Positions 1-14,229 of a stretch of 64,000 nucleotides of DNA are shown piece after piece. The notes beneath the pieces are model-generated. The model did not search any database and was not told the origin of the DNA. It saw only the letters and a list, made by a program, of their open reading frames with translations. The DNA comes from Strix aluco. Taxonomy: Eukaryota > Chordata > Aves > Strigiformes > Strigidae. The first letter of the stretch is position 1, and each line of letters begins with the position of its first letter. A program made the translations under genes and the position numbers. The stretch spans positions 16,152,920 through 16,216,919 of the forward strand of contig NC_133938.1 in the NCBI RefSeq assembly GCF_031877795.1, read 5' to 3'.

Positions 1-46
1 AGATAAAATATGAGATAAAATATGAGATAAAATATGAGATAAAATT
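1..46. repeat. 12-bp tandem repeat (AGATAAAATATG)n
   Basis: About 3.8 perfect head-to-tail copies reach the left edge of the window, so the full array may be longer. Each unit carries a GATA core. Confidence 0.93.
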
Positions 47-3000
47 AAAATGTGGTGATTTGAAAATCATAGATTCTCCACAAGAAAAACAGAGGAAGTA
101 CAGAAGAAGCCTGCCCCCATAAGAAGGGATGTACAATGAATGAAGGCCATCCTTAGACAGCACTGTATTCTACATGAAGGAAAGCTCTTGTCCATAATGC
201 AATGTGGCACTTAAATAACAAAGACTTTTTTTTTAACCTTGTATTTCACATTTGCTAGACTGGCAGAACCACTTTAACCTAGAAGTCTTTGTGTATAATC
301 TTCATTTCTTGTCTGTCCTCTTGTTTTTATCTTACATGTTATGTGTATACAGCTGGTATATAAAGAACCTTAGCCTGAACAGAACTAAAATCACTGAGAA
401 ATCCTCACTGAAAAAGAAATCACTGCATTATAAGATTAGTCTGTTGAAAAATGCTTCTTTTATAAAAGCTGCAAAAAATGTAGAAACTGACCATGTGTAA
501 AGTCAAGGTTAGCTGCTGCATTCATGAAAAAGACAGACAGGTTTGTGTCATCAAAGAAGAGATGATTAGTTTCTCAGCCCCAGAGTGTCATTTCACAAAT
601 CTTTGATAACCTCATCAGGTGAGATATCTCAAGTCAGTTCACATTACAAAGAAAAAGCCCTAAATAATTGCCTTACTAAAAGTAGTAAGGATTATAAAAA
701 CCAGAAAGCCATGACTTTATCAAAACAAACATTAACAACATTGTTGAAAGAAATTCTAGGTGTTCTTACATATTTTAAAACACTGTTTTTCATCTACACA
801 TTTAACACCATGCCGCACTTTTGCTAATGACAAAAACACCAAATAAGTCAGCTTTTCTTTCTAAGCCTTTGCTTCCTTTAAGTTTGGATGCAAGTTCAGA
901 TCCAACTCCCATGTAATTTTTTTAATTATGTAGAACACAGATTTACGGCAAACGATGCAGTAGTCACATGTATTGTGATGTTCACTACATGAACCTTAGT
1001 TATTCAAAATTTCTGGTAGCTGAAATAAGGTTGTACGCTGCTGTATCTAACTATCAGGGGAACTTAGATAACATGATTAACTGAAACCCCCATCCTCTGA
1101 ATTCATGTTCCCTCTGACATTTGGATTAGTAAAGCTATAACTGCTCTGAAAAAGAAAAGACTAAAATGAGCTAAGTAAGAGGCAACGACTATTCTAATGA
1201 CTTTGTAATTTTTAAAAGTATGCCAGGTGCTTACCCAGGCAAGTAGAAGACAGAGTCCCCCACTTTGAATGGCCTAGAGAGTACTCAGACATGATGCTCA
1301 AAGGCACAGAAAGGCTTGAGACGAAAGACTACAAGAGTTACAGTAATATGATTACACGGTTGCATAGTTAAGGAATGTGAAAATCTTGATGGTTCAGTTG
1401 CAAGTCTGCTGGTCGTTTTCTGTGTGTAATTATTATTGATTTACTTCTTGATAGAATCTCAGAGAAAGCACGGAAGAAAGATTTGAATGAGAAGATCCAG
1501 ATGTAAATGCAGATTTAAAATGGTGTTTTCATTTGGCATTAATTATTTTAATGGTATTTTTAATTCTGTTTTCTAAGATTTTTTTTTTTCCTCTTGACTT
1601 CAAGTTATCACGTACTCTGCTTTAGCAAAATAAAGCGATCGAGTGTGGAATGGGCACTGAAGGCAGACTCAATAAAAGAGCAGCATGCTTTTCAATCTGG
1701 CCTTTTAAAACATCCACTATCAGAGGGCTTTGGAGGTTTAAGGGATTAGATACCATGACACATCTGTCAGATTATTATGTAAGAAAACTCTCCTGCTGTT
1801 TTCTGTGGGTAGAATGTCTGCTATGGAATATTTAAAAATAGTTCTAAAAACAAAAACACACAAAATAGGCAATATTTCAGTTGCTTCAAAGTGTGCTTTC
1901 ATGGGAAAAAAATGATAACTTATTTTTCCTGGCCTAAAAACAAGTTATATTTAGTGCTCTGACTGCAGGCTTCTATCTGAATATGGATTAGCAGAATACA
2001 CATGCTTTTACTGTTCACAACAGAGATTATGCAAAAATATCAGGATTTGTAGGTTGGCCTAATTTAGCTATAATTTGCAAAGCCAGGAATCACTGACAGC
2101 ATGCAAAGAATAGCAGTGAAATATTAAATGATAATTCATGTTACATTTCAGTTATATCCTTAAAAGCATTTTAAATGACTGCTGATTTTAGGAAGCTTTT
2201 CTGTATAAAACAAAAGCCAAAACAATTTCATGAAAAATACCTAATATTCTACTGCTCACATGCTTTGTTTCAGTAACACAGTTACATCTTGTCAGTGGTG
2301 TGGCAGCAGTGTCCAGATCCTGCTGCTGAGGGCACTGCAGAGCAATGACCAATCTCCAAAGTCACATCATACATGGCTGGAAAGCTGCAGCTTCATTAAA
2401 ATTATTATGAGAAGCAGAAGTCTGAAGCCATCATTCACCACCAGTTGGATACTACAGATTTAAACAATTATTGTAAGTTCTGTATTGGTCAATTCTGATC
2501 TTCAAGTTCTGCAATTCTCATGCCCCTGCTGTGCTCTTTTACCCATTTCATCCTTACAGCAGGGGACCAGATGACACGGGGCTGTTGAGGTGGTAAAAGC
2601 TGCAGTACTGTGTTACACAAACAAATCACAGAAGCAAACACAGCAAGAGTTGAGTTGGAAGTTTCTCCCATTCCAGTAATTTCTCTCTCTTAGCAGCTGA
2701 AATCTACCTTTGCCAGAAATTCCATTACCAACTGCAGAAAGCATTTTAGGCTCTGCTTTGCATAGACAGATAAGCAGAAAACAGTTGTCAATAGATGGAA
2801 ACTAGAAAGAAGCAGCCTAAAAATCAGCAAAAATCTGGAACACCACTATATATTTGGATCACTAATAAATATGCCCAAAATATGGGGGAACAGATGGCAG
2901 ATTTTTTTTTTTAAATAAAGATTATATATACACACACACACATATGTTAAGTTTCTCCCAACCTGACCTTCACAGGGGCACAAAATGACCATGAAAAGTA

Positions 3001-5133
3001 TTCCCTGCTCCAGGATCAGCCCTGTTTTTTTATGCTGACATTATCACAATTTGGAGTAACAGGGCTCTGGTCTCAAGCACTAACCCATTACTCTCAAAGG
3101 GTACAGGCTAAAGCAAGAAATTTCTGTGCAGCTGCAGTGTATATTAGGGCACTTCCTGAGCACATGAAGCTCTCAGCATAGACATACTCATTTGCTTACC
3201 ACTTCAGAAACATCTGCCACCTGCACAGTGGCACTCATTTTTTAAAGTTTTCCCTGCTTTCAGTAAGTGGGAACCTAAAGGCAGCATGTTCTCAGCCACA
3301 CAAACTCATTTCACCCAAAATTGCCAGAACTTTTGGTCTAAGACCGGTAGTTTCACTGTTTGGCTGTTTGCATTTCTGCAAACCAGAGCATCATGAGCAG
3401 AAGGTTTCCACTGGTAAAAGAACAGAGCAACAACAGTCATGAAAATTATACACCTTGCTCTAAATAAGAGTGGTTCAGTAATGACATTGCAGATTATATT
3501 GACCAATATAAAACTTATTAGTAAAGGATAAGCACCTTTTGTTCACAGGAATTGTACAAACTTTGTCTGGAAACACTGAGTCATATGTAGTCTCAATATA
3601 TACATACATATTTGTGTACCACTGGCATTCACACTGAAGTCAGTTTAATTGCTGATTGACTGAGTACATACACAGACATCTACTCTATTGAGTCAAAAGA
3701 GCAGTCAGTTCAACAATTCAAGGTTTTTCACAAAAAAATCACTTCTAGGAAACACCTTTTTTTTATCTAGAACTATGTATAAAAATGCAGATTCAGAAAT
3801 ACATGAGGGTCTCTCATTTAGATGCCTCTTGTGCAAATGCTTCTCCCTCAGCTGGGTTCCCTAGCCTGGCTGTGTAACTCATGATGAATCTCATTAATTC
3901 AGAAAGAGGGAATACTCCTGTCACATATTTGGAGTCAGCATTAGGAAAGCAAGTTCAGTCTATAAAACAAAGTGATCCACAAGGTCCGACAGCAGCCAGT
4001 GTCTGGATTCAGCTTTTTAAACTACGCTAAACACCTCTCATTTGGACAGAATCAGTGTACTACCACTCTGCATAAAACTAGCCAAGATTATTTTGCAAGA
4101 GCCCATACTTTTGAAACAGGAGTTTCAGAAATACTCTATTTCAATCTCAGATGTGAAGCACACAGAATCGTAAGTACTGAACGCTTCAGCAGCCTCAGAA
4201 TTATTAGTCTATGCCTCTTTCAAATGCTTATTTACCCTGTTAATACTTGGAAAAAGGATGATGTCTTGGCTCTTAATCAGAAAAACATACTTTTATTGAA
4301 CAATCTATTCTTTCAGAATTCTGGATTGAAATATTTTGAGCAAAATTCATGTGTGTACATGCATGTAAATCTGTAAATATATACACATTTTGTCTTATTT
4401 ACATGCAGTCCCTACATTTAAACTTTGGGCAGCTTATGCAGACATCTCTTCTAGTGGGAGTGAAAAACAGGTTCAATCCAATGCTTATGCGCAGCTGGCA
4501 AAGAGATGTGAGAGTGGCTCTTCAGGGGCAGCGTCTGCCTGGCACACACAGGGTCACTCTCTGTGCACGGAGGTCTCAGATGAAGAGCTACTTATTCCAA
4601 CAGACACACCACAACAAACAAACACGGGCTCAAAGCCTCCGGCACAGCCAAGTCTTGCTGTATCTTTGCTTAGCTCTCCAGAGCCCAACATACTCTCACT
4701 CCCACACCAAGAATCTATCAGAGCTACCCTTTTGTTCTTTGCAGGGAACTTCCACAGAATACTGAACTCTGAAATTAACTATTTTTTTTATTTTTAAATA
4801 GGAGTAAATAGGGGCATATACATTCAAAAATCCAGGCTACGGATGAACATAATTTTCTTTCCAGTGACCCACACACCTAGCACTTCCTGGCTCCAGGAAG
4901 CCTTTCATGTGAGGTTTCTAACTATTAAAAACTTAGTATAGTTTGCGTTGCCTCTGGCCACCATTAGATTCAAACTTACTCCTATTTTACATACATCTCA
5001 TGTTTCATTTCTGTTACTATGCATCATCCACGTTTCTAATAAACATGATGGGATGCTGGTTTTGCTACAGCAATTCTTCAGCATCTCCTTTTTCCCTGTT
5101 TTCCTGCTCTCTGACCCCCTCCATTCTTCCACA
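47..5133. other. Intergenic, no gene seen
   Basis: AT-rich sequence with only short open frames. A (TA)n(CA)n microsatellite sits at about 2924-2944. I see no LINE or LTR signature and no convincing exon. Confidence 0.5.
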
Positions 5134-5425
5134 GGCCTGAAGATGTCATTCAGGTGACATTTTGCTGGACCCCCTTAAGCGAATCCTAGTAAAGGCATTT
5201 TGACTACAGGATCTTTTCAAGAGTCTTTGCACAGTTCGGGACTCGCCTGAGGGCATCCGTGCTGTTAAGCTGCGCGGCCACTGGCACAAGCTGCGCATTG
5301 GTCCTCCGGCACCATCACCGCCGGAGGGCCCCAGTTCACAGTATGTCCTCCCGAACACAGGTCTGCTGTGTGTAGTCAGTGTTGCTGTACTGAAGAAATG
5401 TCTATTATTGGGACATTGGAAATGA
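5134..5425 (+). other. Exon-like, CpG-containing open patch (unassigned)
   Basis: A long polypyrimidine run ends in TTCTTCCACAG at 5133. A second AG (ACTACAG) ends at 5209. After that the plus strand is open for 71 codons to TGA at 5423, across an unusually CpG-rich 130 bp (5220-5350). The minus strand is also open for 175 codons (5146-5673). I do not recognise either product. It could be an exon of an unknown transcript, an old retrocopy or noncoding sequence. Confidence 0.2.
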
Positions 5426-8400
5426 CTGGAAAGTTTACAGCACTTAGTTTCTACTGGCTTAGCAGAAAAATAGCTGCAACAAACTTGAATGTGTTTTAGT
5501 TCAACCTCTGGACTACACAGGAAATGAAACAAGGAGAAAGGAGTCAAACCATTCATTCTCTTGTGTACAAGAGGGGGGACAAAACTGCCCTCCTCAGCCT
5601 GGCATATGACAGACTTTGTTGCCCATCTCCCCCTTTCCCTTGCCTGCTGCAGTAAGAGCTGCCCTTGTTTCAACCTACACAGATCCTAGGATCTAGTGCT
5701 GCTCTAAATGAGGTCACAAGATCATGCCCCCAACATCTTTATGCCAACTAAGGACCACAAGCTACAGTAAAATATAGGCAATGTAAACAACCAACTTGCT
5801 AATAATGAATCCCAAATCCAAACTACAAGAAATGAGACAGGTAGGTTTTGGACATTGCAGGTAAGTACTTGTCTGAAAACAACCCCTTTTACAAAGCCCT
5901 TGCTCTTTTAGTTTGAGGATCACTTGTCTTGAGTTTTGGGCTGAAACAGTTCAGTTACTAACTGAAACTGGACATTGTATTTTAGGAAAGAGACTTCAAG
6001 GAACTTCACATGCTTATCTAAATAAGTATCTTGACATATCTGAGTGCATTTATTAGCTTTGGAGCTAAAAAGATTATTCAGCAGAATAGAACAGTAAAAT
6101 TCAGTAAAATAGAACAGTCTTTACACACTCAGGATTGTGACAATCATTAATACTACACAAAATGCATATTTCTAGGCCTACCAGATTTTTTCTCAAGTCA
6201 GTAAAAATAGAGCTGATATTAAGCCAAAGCATTTAAGAAACTAAAAATGTTAAGTACATTTTAATGACTTTAGCCAAAGAAAATTCATGAATGCAGTCTG
6301 CTGTTGAAAAAAGTTTCTAACAGGAAAAAAAGCAGTAATGTTTCAGCAAATGTATAAACATGTATCCTAAATGCAATCATAATGAATGAGGAAATATATT
6401 GTACATAAACATCTGAAAGACAAAAATACGATCCATAAAACATACATCATCAATAGCCATAAACCTAACTAATAACTGCACCACATCCATCACATTCAGA
6501 GGTAGGTAAAATACAGACTCTGAAACAGAGGACAATATGTTCCTGCTTACAATGTAAAATGGCCACTTGCATTAAGCACGTACAGTGTGCCTATGTTGCT
6601 CTCTTTTGGTGAATGCGCAGTACTGACACAAATTCCTCTGCTCAACAATTCCAGCGCTTAAAAAAATATTTATTCGACTCTAATTCCAAAACTGATCTTA
6701 CAAAGAATCCTTAGGTTTTTATTTCAAATACTTTTTAAAAGCTGATTATTATTTCAGCTAAGAAATGGCTAATTATGCAAAAAGTTAGCTGCTTTTGTCC
6801 TAGCTCCTTCATCAGGCTTAAGTTTTATATGTCACAGGCTACTTTACCAAAACGATCAATACCATATCTACATGCACAAAAATATTAATCAAAAATACAT
6901 ATGTTGAAAGGGAAGAATACTTTTGGAAAAAAAGATTACGATAAATTGTTTTCGTTCTTTCATATGACAATGGCAGCTGTACTTTACTACTCTTGAGGTT
7001 AGGGTAGGAAAAGCAAAGACCAGCAAACCAGTAAAGCATTCACTGAAAATTTCAGTGTAAATACAGGTAATTTGTGTATAGTGGCAGAATAAACAGGATA
7101 CAACAATTAAAACAAATTGATCCATTCACTTCATACTCTAGCTCACTGAGAGAACCCCATCACTGTTCATACAGAAGAGATCTAGCACGGCATCCTAACA
7201 CAGCCCTTCCCACTTTGTATACTCTCCTGCATCTTGCCCTCAGCGGGCCTTCCTACCCTCACAAACCATGTGGTTCAAATTCTTCCTTACCTGACCCTTT
7301 CTCCCCAGTGATATCTCTATATTCTTGTTTTCCTCAGCTGTTGTCCTATTTTGTCTCCTCTGTGTTAGACTGTTTGCATGTGCATCTGTTGTGCTATAAA
7401 AATGTTTAATAATAATCCCCCTCCTTTCCACCTGGGTCTGCACAGAACTGCTGTAATAACATTTATAACCAATTCCATGTGGTAGTTATACAGGGCCAAG
7501 TAACCTTCAGGCTATTTCTCATTTGGGGCAAATAATCTAAATTAAAAAGATTAATCCTTAGGGTACACATGGGCTTACAGGTACTAAAGGAGGGCAAATA
7601 CTCTTCTCCATTTATTTTTGTGAATAAGACTAATCAACAAAGGACAATCTTAAAATAAGCACCTAAAATAAAGCATTCAAACATACATGTGTCAAAAGAG
7701 ATGAGAATTATTCCTCATTAACATAGGAGAACACTTAACGGTTCTCTTGGATTTCAGTGACACAAAATTAAATGCTCAGCAACTTTAACACCTTTCTCTT
7801 TTACTGAGATGTATTAATATTTTTGGCATATAATTTTAGCCACCACAGTTTGAAAGCTTTTTCCTCCTTTTTCTGTGAACAAGTAAACAAACACCTGGAT
7901 TTTGCATAAGCATTAAAAAAAAAAAAAGTATCTACTAAAGAACTTACTGATATTTAGAAGAATCTTACCTTTAATATCTTTCAAAAAGCTGTTTATCCTG
8001 CACAATCCAGATGTACCCACCTAATCTGTAAATCAAAGGAAATCACACAGCAAGCGAGAGAGTTAAATCAGATGAGAGTTCCTGAACATCTTTGAAATTT
8101 CCCTAAAAATCTGAGGGAACTTGTGTAGCTAATTGCTGCATCCATACACAGAACAGAGTAATAGCAGGAGAATTGTTGTGGCCATGCCATTTGATAAGTA
8201 TTCCCACTACAGCTGTTGCCTCAGGAGTAATTGGAAGAAGTTATACTTAATGCAGCTATCCTGATGAATGAAACTTTAAACTAATTATTACATATAAATA
8301 GTGAAGAGAGAGATTAGCGGAGACATACTTTAGTCCAACAATTCTGCCAAAGTCATGAATGATAAGAACGTAAACTGAGTAATTCATAAACACCACCACA

Positions 8401-8740
8401 CCTCTGGAGCAGAAATTTAGCTGTTTTAACTAACTGCCCTAATGTGTACCTTTGCAACATACAACAAAATTAAAACAATAGTGTATTTCAGGTGAAAGGA
8501 TATCAGAAAAGCTGTAATAATGGAAAACTATATCAAGACCTCCGGAATGAAAATCTGATATGAAAAAATGAGGTTATAACATCACAGAAGACAAAAGGTG
8601 ATCACTAGTAACACAGAGAAAATATCACAGTGCAAAAAACAATTTTAAAGTAAGGGCTAACTGTTGCTTATTTGAAGCATTATCTTCATTAAATTAAAAA
8701 AAAAAAACCAATTACTGATAATTCAAGTTTGAATCGGGTA
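5426..8740. other. Intergenic, no gene seen
   Basis: Sequence is AT-rich with no coding signal. A small local duplication (ATAGAACAGT around a TTCAGTAAAA) lies at about 6084-6118. Confidence 0.5.
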
Positions 8741-9068
8741 TCAAACAAGCACATCTAACATGAAACTTGAAGCTGGCCCCAGATCAACAGATGCGAAGTT
8801 ATGGGAGGCCCCTGAGAAATGTTCTGCTGCAGCTGTTCTCAGCCCCCCTCCTCCTGTGAGCGGTTTCAGAACTCTGTCCTTGGGCATCTGTCTGTCCATG
8901 AGGATGCGGCCACAGGACCACACCTTGGATAGCAAAATGTACAGAGGAAACATCCTACTCAACCCTGCTATCAGATCTATTACTTCACAGTACCTCAGGG
9001 CAAAAAACAAGGAGGATATAGCTGGGCTCAGCACAAGGAGGAGGATGAACCTTGTGGATCACAGCTGA
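8741..9068. other. Region open on both strands (unassigned)
   Basis: About 320 bp are open on the minus strand (hydrophobic start FILLLVLSPAISSLFFALRY, then IDLIAGLSRMFPLYILLSKV) and also open on the plus strand (102 codons). Base composition is richer in GC than the flanks. Neither reading has a recognised domain, an initiation context or adjoining exons. A relic of a transposable element is possible. Confidence 0.15.
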
Positions 9069-12000
9069 AGTGTTCAGTATCTACACTCACTGCTCATACG
9101 CTTTCACCGGGTACTCTAGCAATTTGCTATACAGCCATAATTCTTTGTTCCTTACTTGAATACTGCCTGTCAGCACCTCAGCAGGGGTTGTGCAATCACT
9201 TTGAGTCAGGCAGAAGACAGTGCTGCTCTAAAGGAAAAGTATATGAAGTCCCACAAACTAATTGCAGAACAAACATTTTTAGGTTTCTGCTACCCTCAGA
9301 TAGAGACTTATCACTTGTGAGACCAACTACAACTGCAATGTGTAAGAGCTTAATCTCTCAAACACTTGACACAACTTTAGGTCTAAAGCTTGCTAACAAG
9401 GAAAGAGTCACAGTGACATCTACACATCCCACCTCAAGTTTGTAAAATGACTCATTCCATGGAATACCACCCACAGCTGCATCACTCTGGAAACCAGCCT
9501 CAACAAACTGCAAGGCAATTTTCTACTCAACACTATGAATTGCCTCTTGATCCCCAAGAATGACCACCCCATACAGCTCAGCATCCCACCCCTCTTCCAT
9601 TTCTGCCACCCTGAAAGCCAGCGGGAGAGAAGCTGCCACAGCCTGGAGACCAAGGGGAAGGGAAAATTAAGGCTCCGTTCACTCTTTCAGGTTGGAGCTC
9701 TCTGCAGCTGGCAGGGTGCAGCCTGTTACATCCATGACCCTTCACAGTTCAGACCGGTTAATATACTGTTGCTGATCTAAAACTACTCCTTAACTGAAAC
9801 AATTTCAGTTACAGTTGAGTCCAAACGTGAACAGAAGGCAGAAATTTGCTGGCTACAGTCCCTTGACACAGCTGATATATCTGAGAGCAACTTTCTACTA
9901 CTGAGGTTTTATTAAGGGTCACACAGATTATTTAGCCTTTTAATTTACAGTTTACAGAATAAATGCAAGGTTAAATACCAAATCCCAATAACCCACAGTA
10001 AGTGGGGAAAAAATATCCTGAAATACTGAGCTTTAAAAAATTCAATTAAAAATATAAATAAATAAATAGCTAATGACTGTTTTTGCAATTATTTTAACTT
10101 TGATCTTTAAAATCTTCAAGTTGACTTATATCCTATTGCTACAGAAATCAAATCATTTTTACAGTTGATAAACACTCAAGTTTACTAGTTAATTAAATCC
10201 TTTTTTTGATTTTTTTTTTCCTCTTTCAATTTTAACAAAGTTTAAGCTTGTAAGAGCAAAATGGAGCAGCATTATATAATTCTTTTACTTGATGTTCTTA
10301 ATTGCAAATACTGGCTTAAACTAGAGAACTCTTTTGGGGGGAGCGTGAGAAGAGTTTGGGTTTCTCCTTCCTTAACTAGAGCAGTAATTAGAAAGTGCTT
10401 GGCTTTTCTAGACCTCTGACAATCTGCCTTTTTCTCTTCCAAACAACTGCAAATTTCCCATATCGCTAAGATTACATGAATTAGGTTTGCAAATTAATCC
10501 CCAAATTATCTGTGACACACTCAGTTCATACAAGTTACATATTAGTGACATTTCAACCTCCTAACACTAATATTTTATGTTGCATTTTAAAACGATACAA
10601 AAACTATAATTTTCATATGATGTCACACAACTCAAAATATGTAGGAAAAGCAAACTGCTTTTAAAAATGAGTAACTTAAGGATGCCACCTTTGATTTGTA
10701 TGTTTGCATGTGACAATTATAAGCTTGATCCTGAAAGCATTTTTTACTAAGTGCCATTCACCATGCTTCAAAAAGAAGCCCTCATATTAGCAACTACTCA
10801 GCCTGAGAAATATTACAACCCAGTGAAGCCTGACTGAACTCTTCAAAGCATACAGTTTTCCAGAAACCATCATGACAGATTTCCTTGCAACCTGCCAGCC
10901 CAATACTGATAACTGAAACCCATTCACTCCTGCTGCCCAAGCCCACCTCCTCAGCGGCTTGACTGCCCCCAGCTCTCAGGGCCTCCCTGAGCTCCCGCAA
11001 AGGGACAGCAGGGCAGTTGCAGAGCAGTGCTGGGTTTGTCTTTGGTTACCTGTGAGGGCAGAAACCACCAACCCCAAAGGGCTCGGTGCATGCCTAGTTG
11101 TCTTGTAGTTCCTGTTCACAAAAGCTTCTCAAACTACTATCTGACAATATCTGATTGCACAAATGCTGCTGGCCCTTACATTGTAAGTAATGACAGATTT
11201 TTATTTTTTTTTAATAGATACTTACTTGATACTAATTTGTAGAAAACTACTGTTATCTTAAGAATTGGTCCTCAGTTAAGTAGCGGTAGGGTCATTTGCA
11301 TTATTTGATTAAAGAGCATCCACAGGAATTAAAGTTTCCAGAAGAAATATTTCCCAGTAACTGATAATTACCAGTACAAAAAGGCTAGGGTAATTATTGC
11401 TAGACTGCTCTCTCACTTGACCTTGGCAACAAGAAAAAAATAACTTGGGAAAAATCTCCCTCCCTTCCCCAGTGACTTTGCAGAAAACAGTAATAATAAT
11501 AATAATAGTTAAGAAAAATCATCATCAGTAGTGCTGAAGTAATTCCTTTATTGCCATGGCACCACAAAACCTTAGTCCTTTGTGCTGAAGGCCTTGACAT
11601 TGGAAATGGATTATTTCATCAGTGTTTTGAACAAGCATATCCTGCAGGCTGAGACAGCCCCCCCTTCTCAGAAAGGAGAATTATTTTTTATAAGCTTGCC
11701 CATGCAGACTTACAGAACCAAAATACAAATGAAGCTGAGCATTAGAGAGATGGGAGGGAGGGGACTTCCTGCAGATGACAAACTCTGCCCGATGTAGGCC
11801 CTGCTATTGACATCTTTGCTACTGGGAACACTGGTTACGGCATGCAGTGTAACCGGTGACATTAGTGACATCTGCTGAGGACCAGAAGTGAGACAGAACG
11901 CTGCGCAGGCTGCATGACAGTGGGCAACCTGCAGTACATTGGTGTTTTGTCGTATGCCTTATTTGCTTTCAGATTTCTACACACAGTTCCCAGAACTAGA

Positions 12001-14060
12001 AATAATCTCTCAGTAGTCCAAGACCAAACACAACCAACGAGTGAAATCATTTCTCCCCACAGAATAGCAAAACTTGGTATTAAATTTTATAGGGCTACGG
12101 ACACAAGAAGGGAGCATTGCTAGACTCCAATTACTAGACTACATTGAAGAGTGATGGTTCACCAGCAGATGTGCAATGAAAGCAAAGTTGCTTCTGAAAG
12201 GTACAATGTTTTGTTTAAAAAGAATAAAACACAATAGCACAACACAGGAAAGTACAATTTATTGTTGACTAAATAATTACAGTACAGTGCTATACTTCCT
12301 GCTGAGGCTCTGCAAGCTAAACTGCAACTCAGGTGAGATACAAATTCCTAAATAACAAAAATGCTGACATGAGAATATGCATATTAGTGTTACTGGATGT
12401 TGTTATCGTTGTTGATACAAAAGAAGATATACAATTGTCCTCCCAGAATTATAGAACAGGTTATACAGCAGCCAACTAAAACAAAAGCGTATACCAATTT
12501 TATTTACTTGACTTGACTGTAATAGCCAGTAAAGCTATCCTCACCGTGTTGTTGCAGCCTGTACAGGAGAAAAAAAAATTACTGTGAAATAGACCCCATC
12601 ATTCCAAAAGCTTGACTGGGAGCCAAGCATCTTCCCAATGTGGGTGCTTCTCAAGTAAGAGCAGTCATCCAATTACTTCAGCTTTTTAATTCTAAGTAGG
12701 TTTTCTACTATCACTAATAATACATGTATTTGTGTACTTGAAAGAAGAGATATAACAGAGATATTACAAAGTATATTAATTGGATAGTGTTTGGGCAACT
12801 CAAACATATTTTCCATAAAAAAAGTTGTATTCAAACACTGATAATAACATACACTGGAATAGTCTGAACACTGATTCACAGTAGATGATAATTCATATTG
12901 CCATTAAAGCTTTTTCCTCAAACCCACATTTGTTAATATTTGGAATTTACAAGACGTACAAAACTGCTGAGCAGGCTGATGGTGGGAGGAAGAAAGGGAA
13001 GAAAAAGTGCAAACTCACTGTTCAGCAAGAGCAGTCTGCATTAGCAGTGCCTTCCTCTACCACAGCAAACAGCCATGCTACGCTGGCAGCTGTAACGATG
13101 TGTGCGAGCAAGGTACCAACAGCTTCTAAACTGGCAAGTATAGAACTACCTCACTGTACGCTGCTTTTCCAAAAAAAAAAAAAAAAAAACTCTTGCTACC
13201 TATGTTCCCATTATCCACCAGTTGTGACCCGTACTGCCATACTCAGTGGCACACCTGTAGAGCAAAGCATTGAGCTTCGTGGCATGCCGAAAGGCATGTC
13301 ACAGCTGAAGGAAGTTAGGGAGCCATCTCTGGTTCACATCTCGTGTTTCAAAACAAAACCAGAGAATGTAGAGACAGGAGAGGAACACAGTCTCTGAAAC
13401 CACTGCAGACAAAAATAAAGGTACACACAAACTCTACGCTTGGCATGCAACATAGTGAAGTTTAGTGCACCCTGAGTATAACCTAACCACACAGCTGTAG
13501 GCAATCACACTGATTAAGCCGGCAAATCATCCCACAAATTCAGTAAATTAAAGATTTGAAAGATGCTGTCAGGTCCATCTTACCAATACTGGTAGAAATT
13601 ATTTTAAGTGCCAGAGGAACTTATTTTTCACTACGCCAGTAAGCTCCCTCAACTGTTTCTGGTTGCATAATGTATTAATCAGCAAAGCAACCAACAACAA
13701 CGGGACTGAACTTAAACTGCCCTACAGCATATTTATATAGTACTATGTCATTTTGATGCAGCTACTTTATTCATTCTCTGAATCAGAATAAAATAAATCA
13801 GATGGCTTGCATCCTACACAAATGTGAAAAAAGCTCACTCCCCTGAACAGCACAAACCCTGCACGGGAGGGAAGAGCCTGCATGCCCAGTGACCTTACTC
13901 AGCAGAACACCTGCGATGGCCTAATGGGGCTGAACGGGAAAGGGTAGCTGGGCTGGAAGAAAGTCCAGCTCCTCCAAGCCTGACACATCCCTGAGATTGC
14001 TGACTGTTTACCAACATGGTCAATTACTAAACACATGTCTACACTGCACAACACCCCCTA
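9069..14060. other. Intergenic, no gene seen
   Basis: Mostly AT-rich. A (TAA)n microsatellite lies at about 11490-11507 and a 19-nt A run near 13171. The 9420-9720 stretch is somewhat GC-richer with open frames on both strands, but nothing recognisable. Confidence 0.5.
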
Positions 14061-14229
14061 ATTCTGCATCTGTGTTGTTCTCTGCCAGCCACCTCTGTGC
14101 AGTTCCCTACTTCGTTGAAATGGCTTGTTAACATAAAAGAGTCTGTTGGCGTGTAAATACCTGTAGCACTTTAGGGCGCTTAAGGAAATGAGGGGTAATT
14201 TTACCATTTACATATCTGGAACAGGAGAA
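14061..14229 (+). repeat. Left arm of a ~170-bp inverted repeat
   Basis: The 169 bp from ATTCTGCATCTGTG to GGAACAGGAGAA are the reverse complement of 15644-15814. By eye there are three substitutions and one 2-nt gap (GTCTG versus GTCTTTG), about 97% identity. Sequence diverges abruptly at both ends. It has no recognised coding content. Confidence 0.93.

Noticed and set aside
4390..4797. 135-codon plus-strand open frame with a Ser/Gln-rich, protein-like translation
   Set aside because: It has no recognised family, a weak acceptor upstream and no partner exons. It runs into low-complexity TTTTTTT at its end. Probably a chance open frame.
5146..5673. 175-codon minus-strand frame as a single-exon gene
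   Set aside because: No homology recognised, and the opposite strand is equally open with better splice-like borders. Kept only as an unassigned patch.
12885..13397. 170-codon plus-strand open frame
   Set aside because: It contains a Lys run encoded by a genomic A homopolymer near 13171, no known domain and no exon structure.
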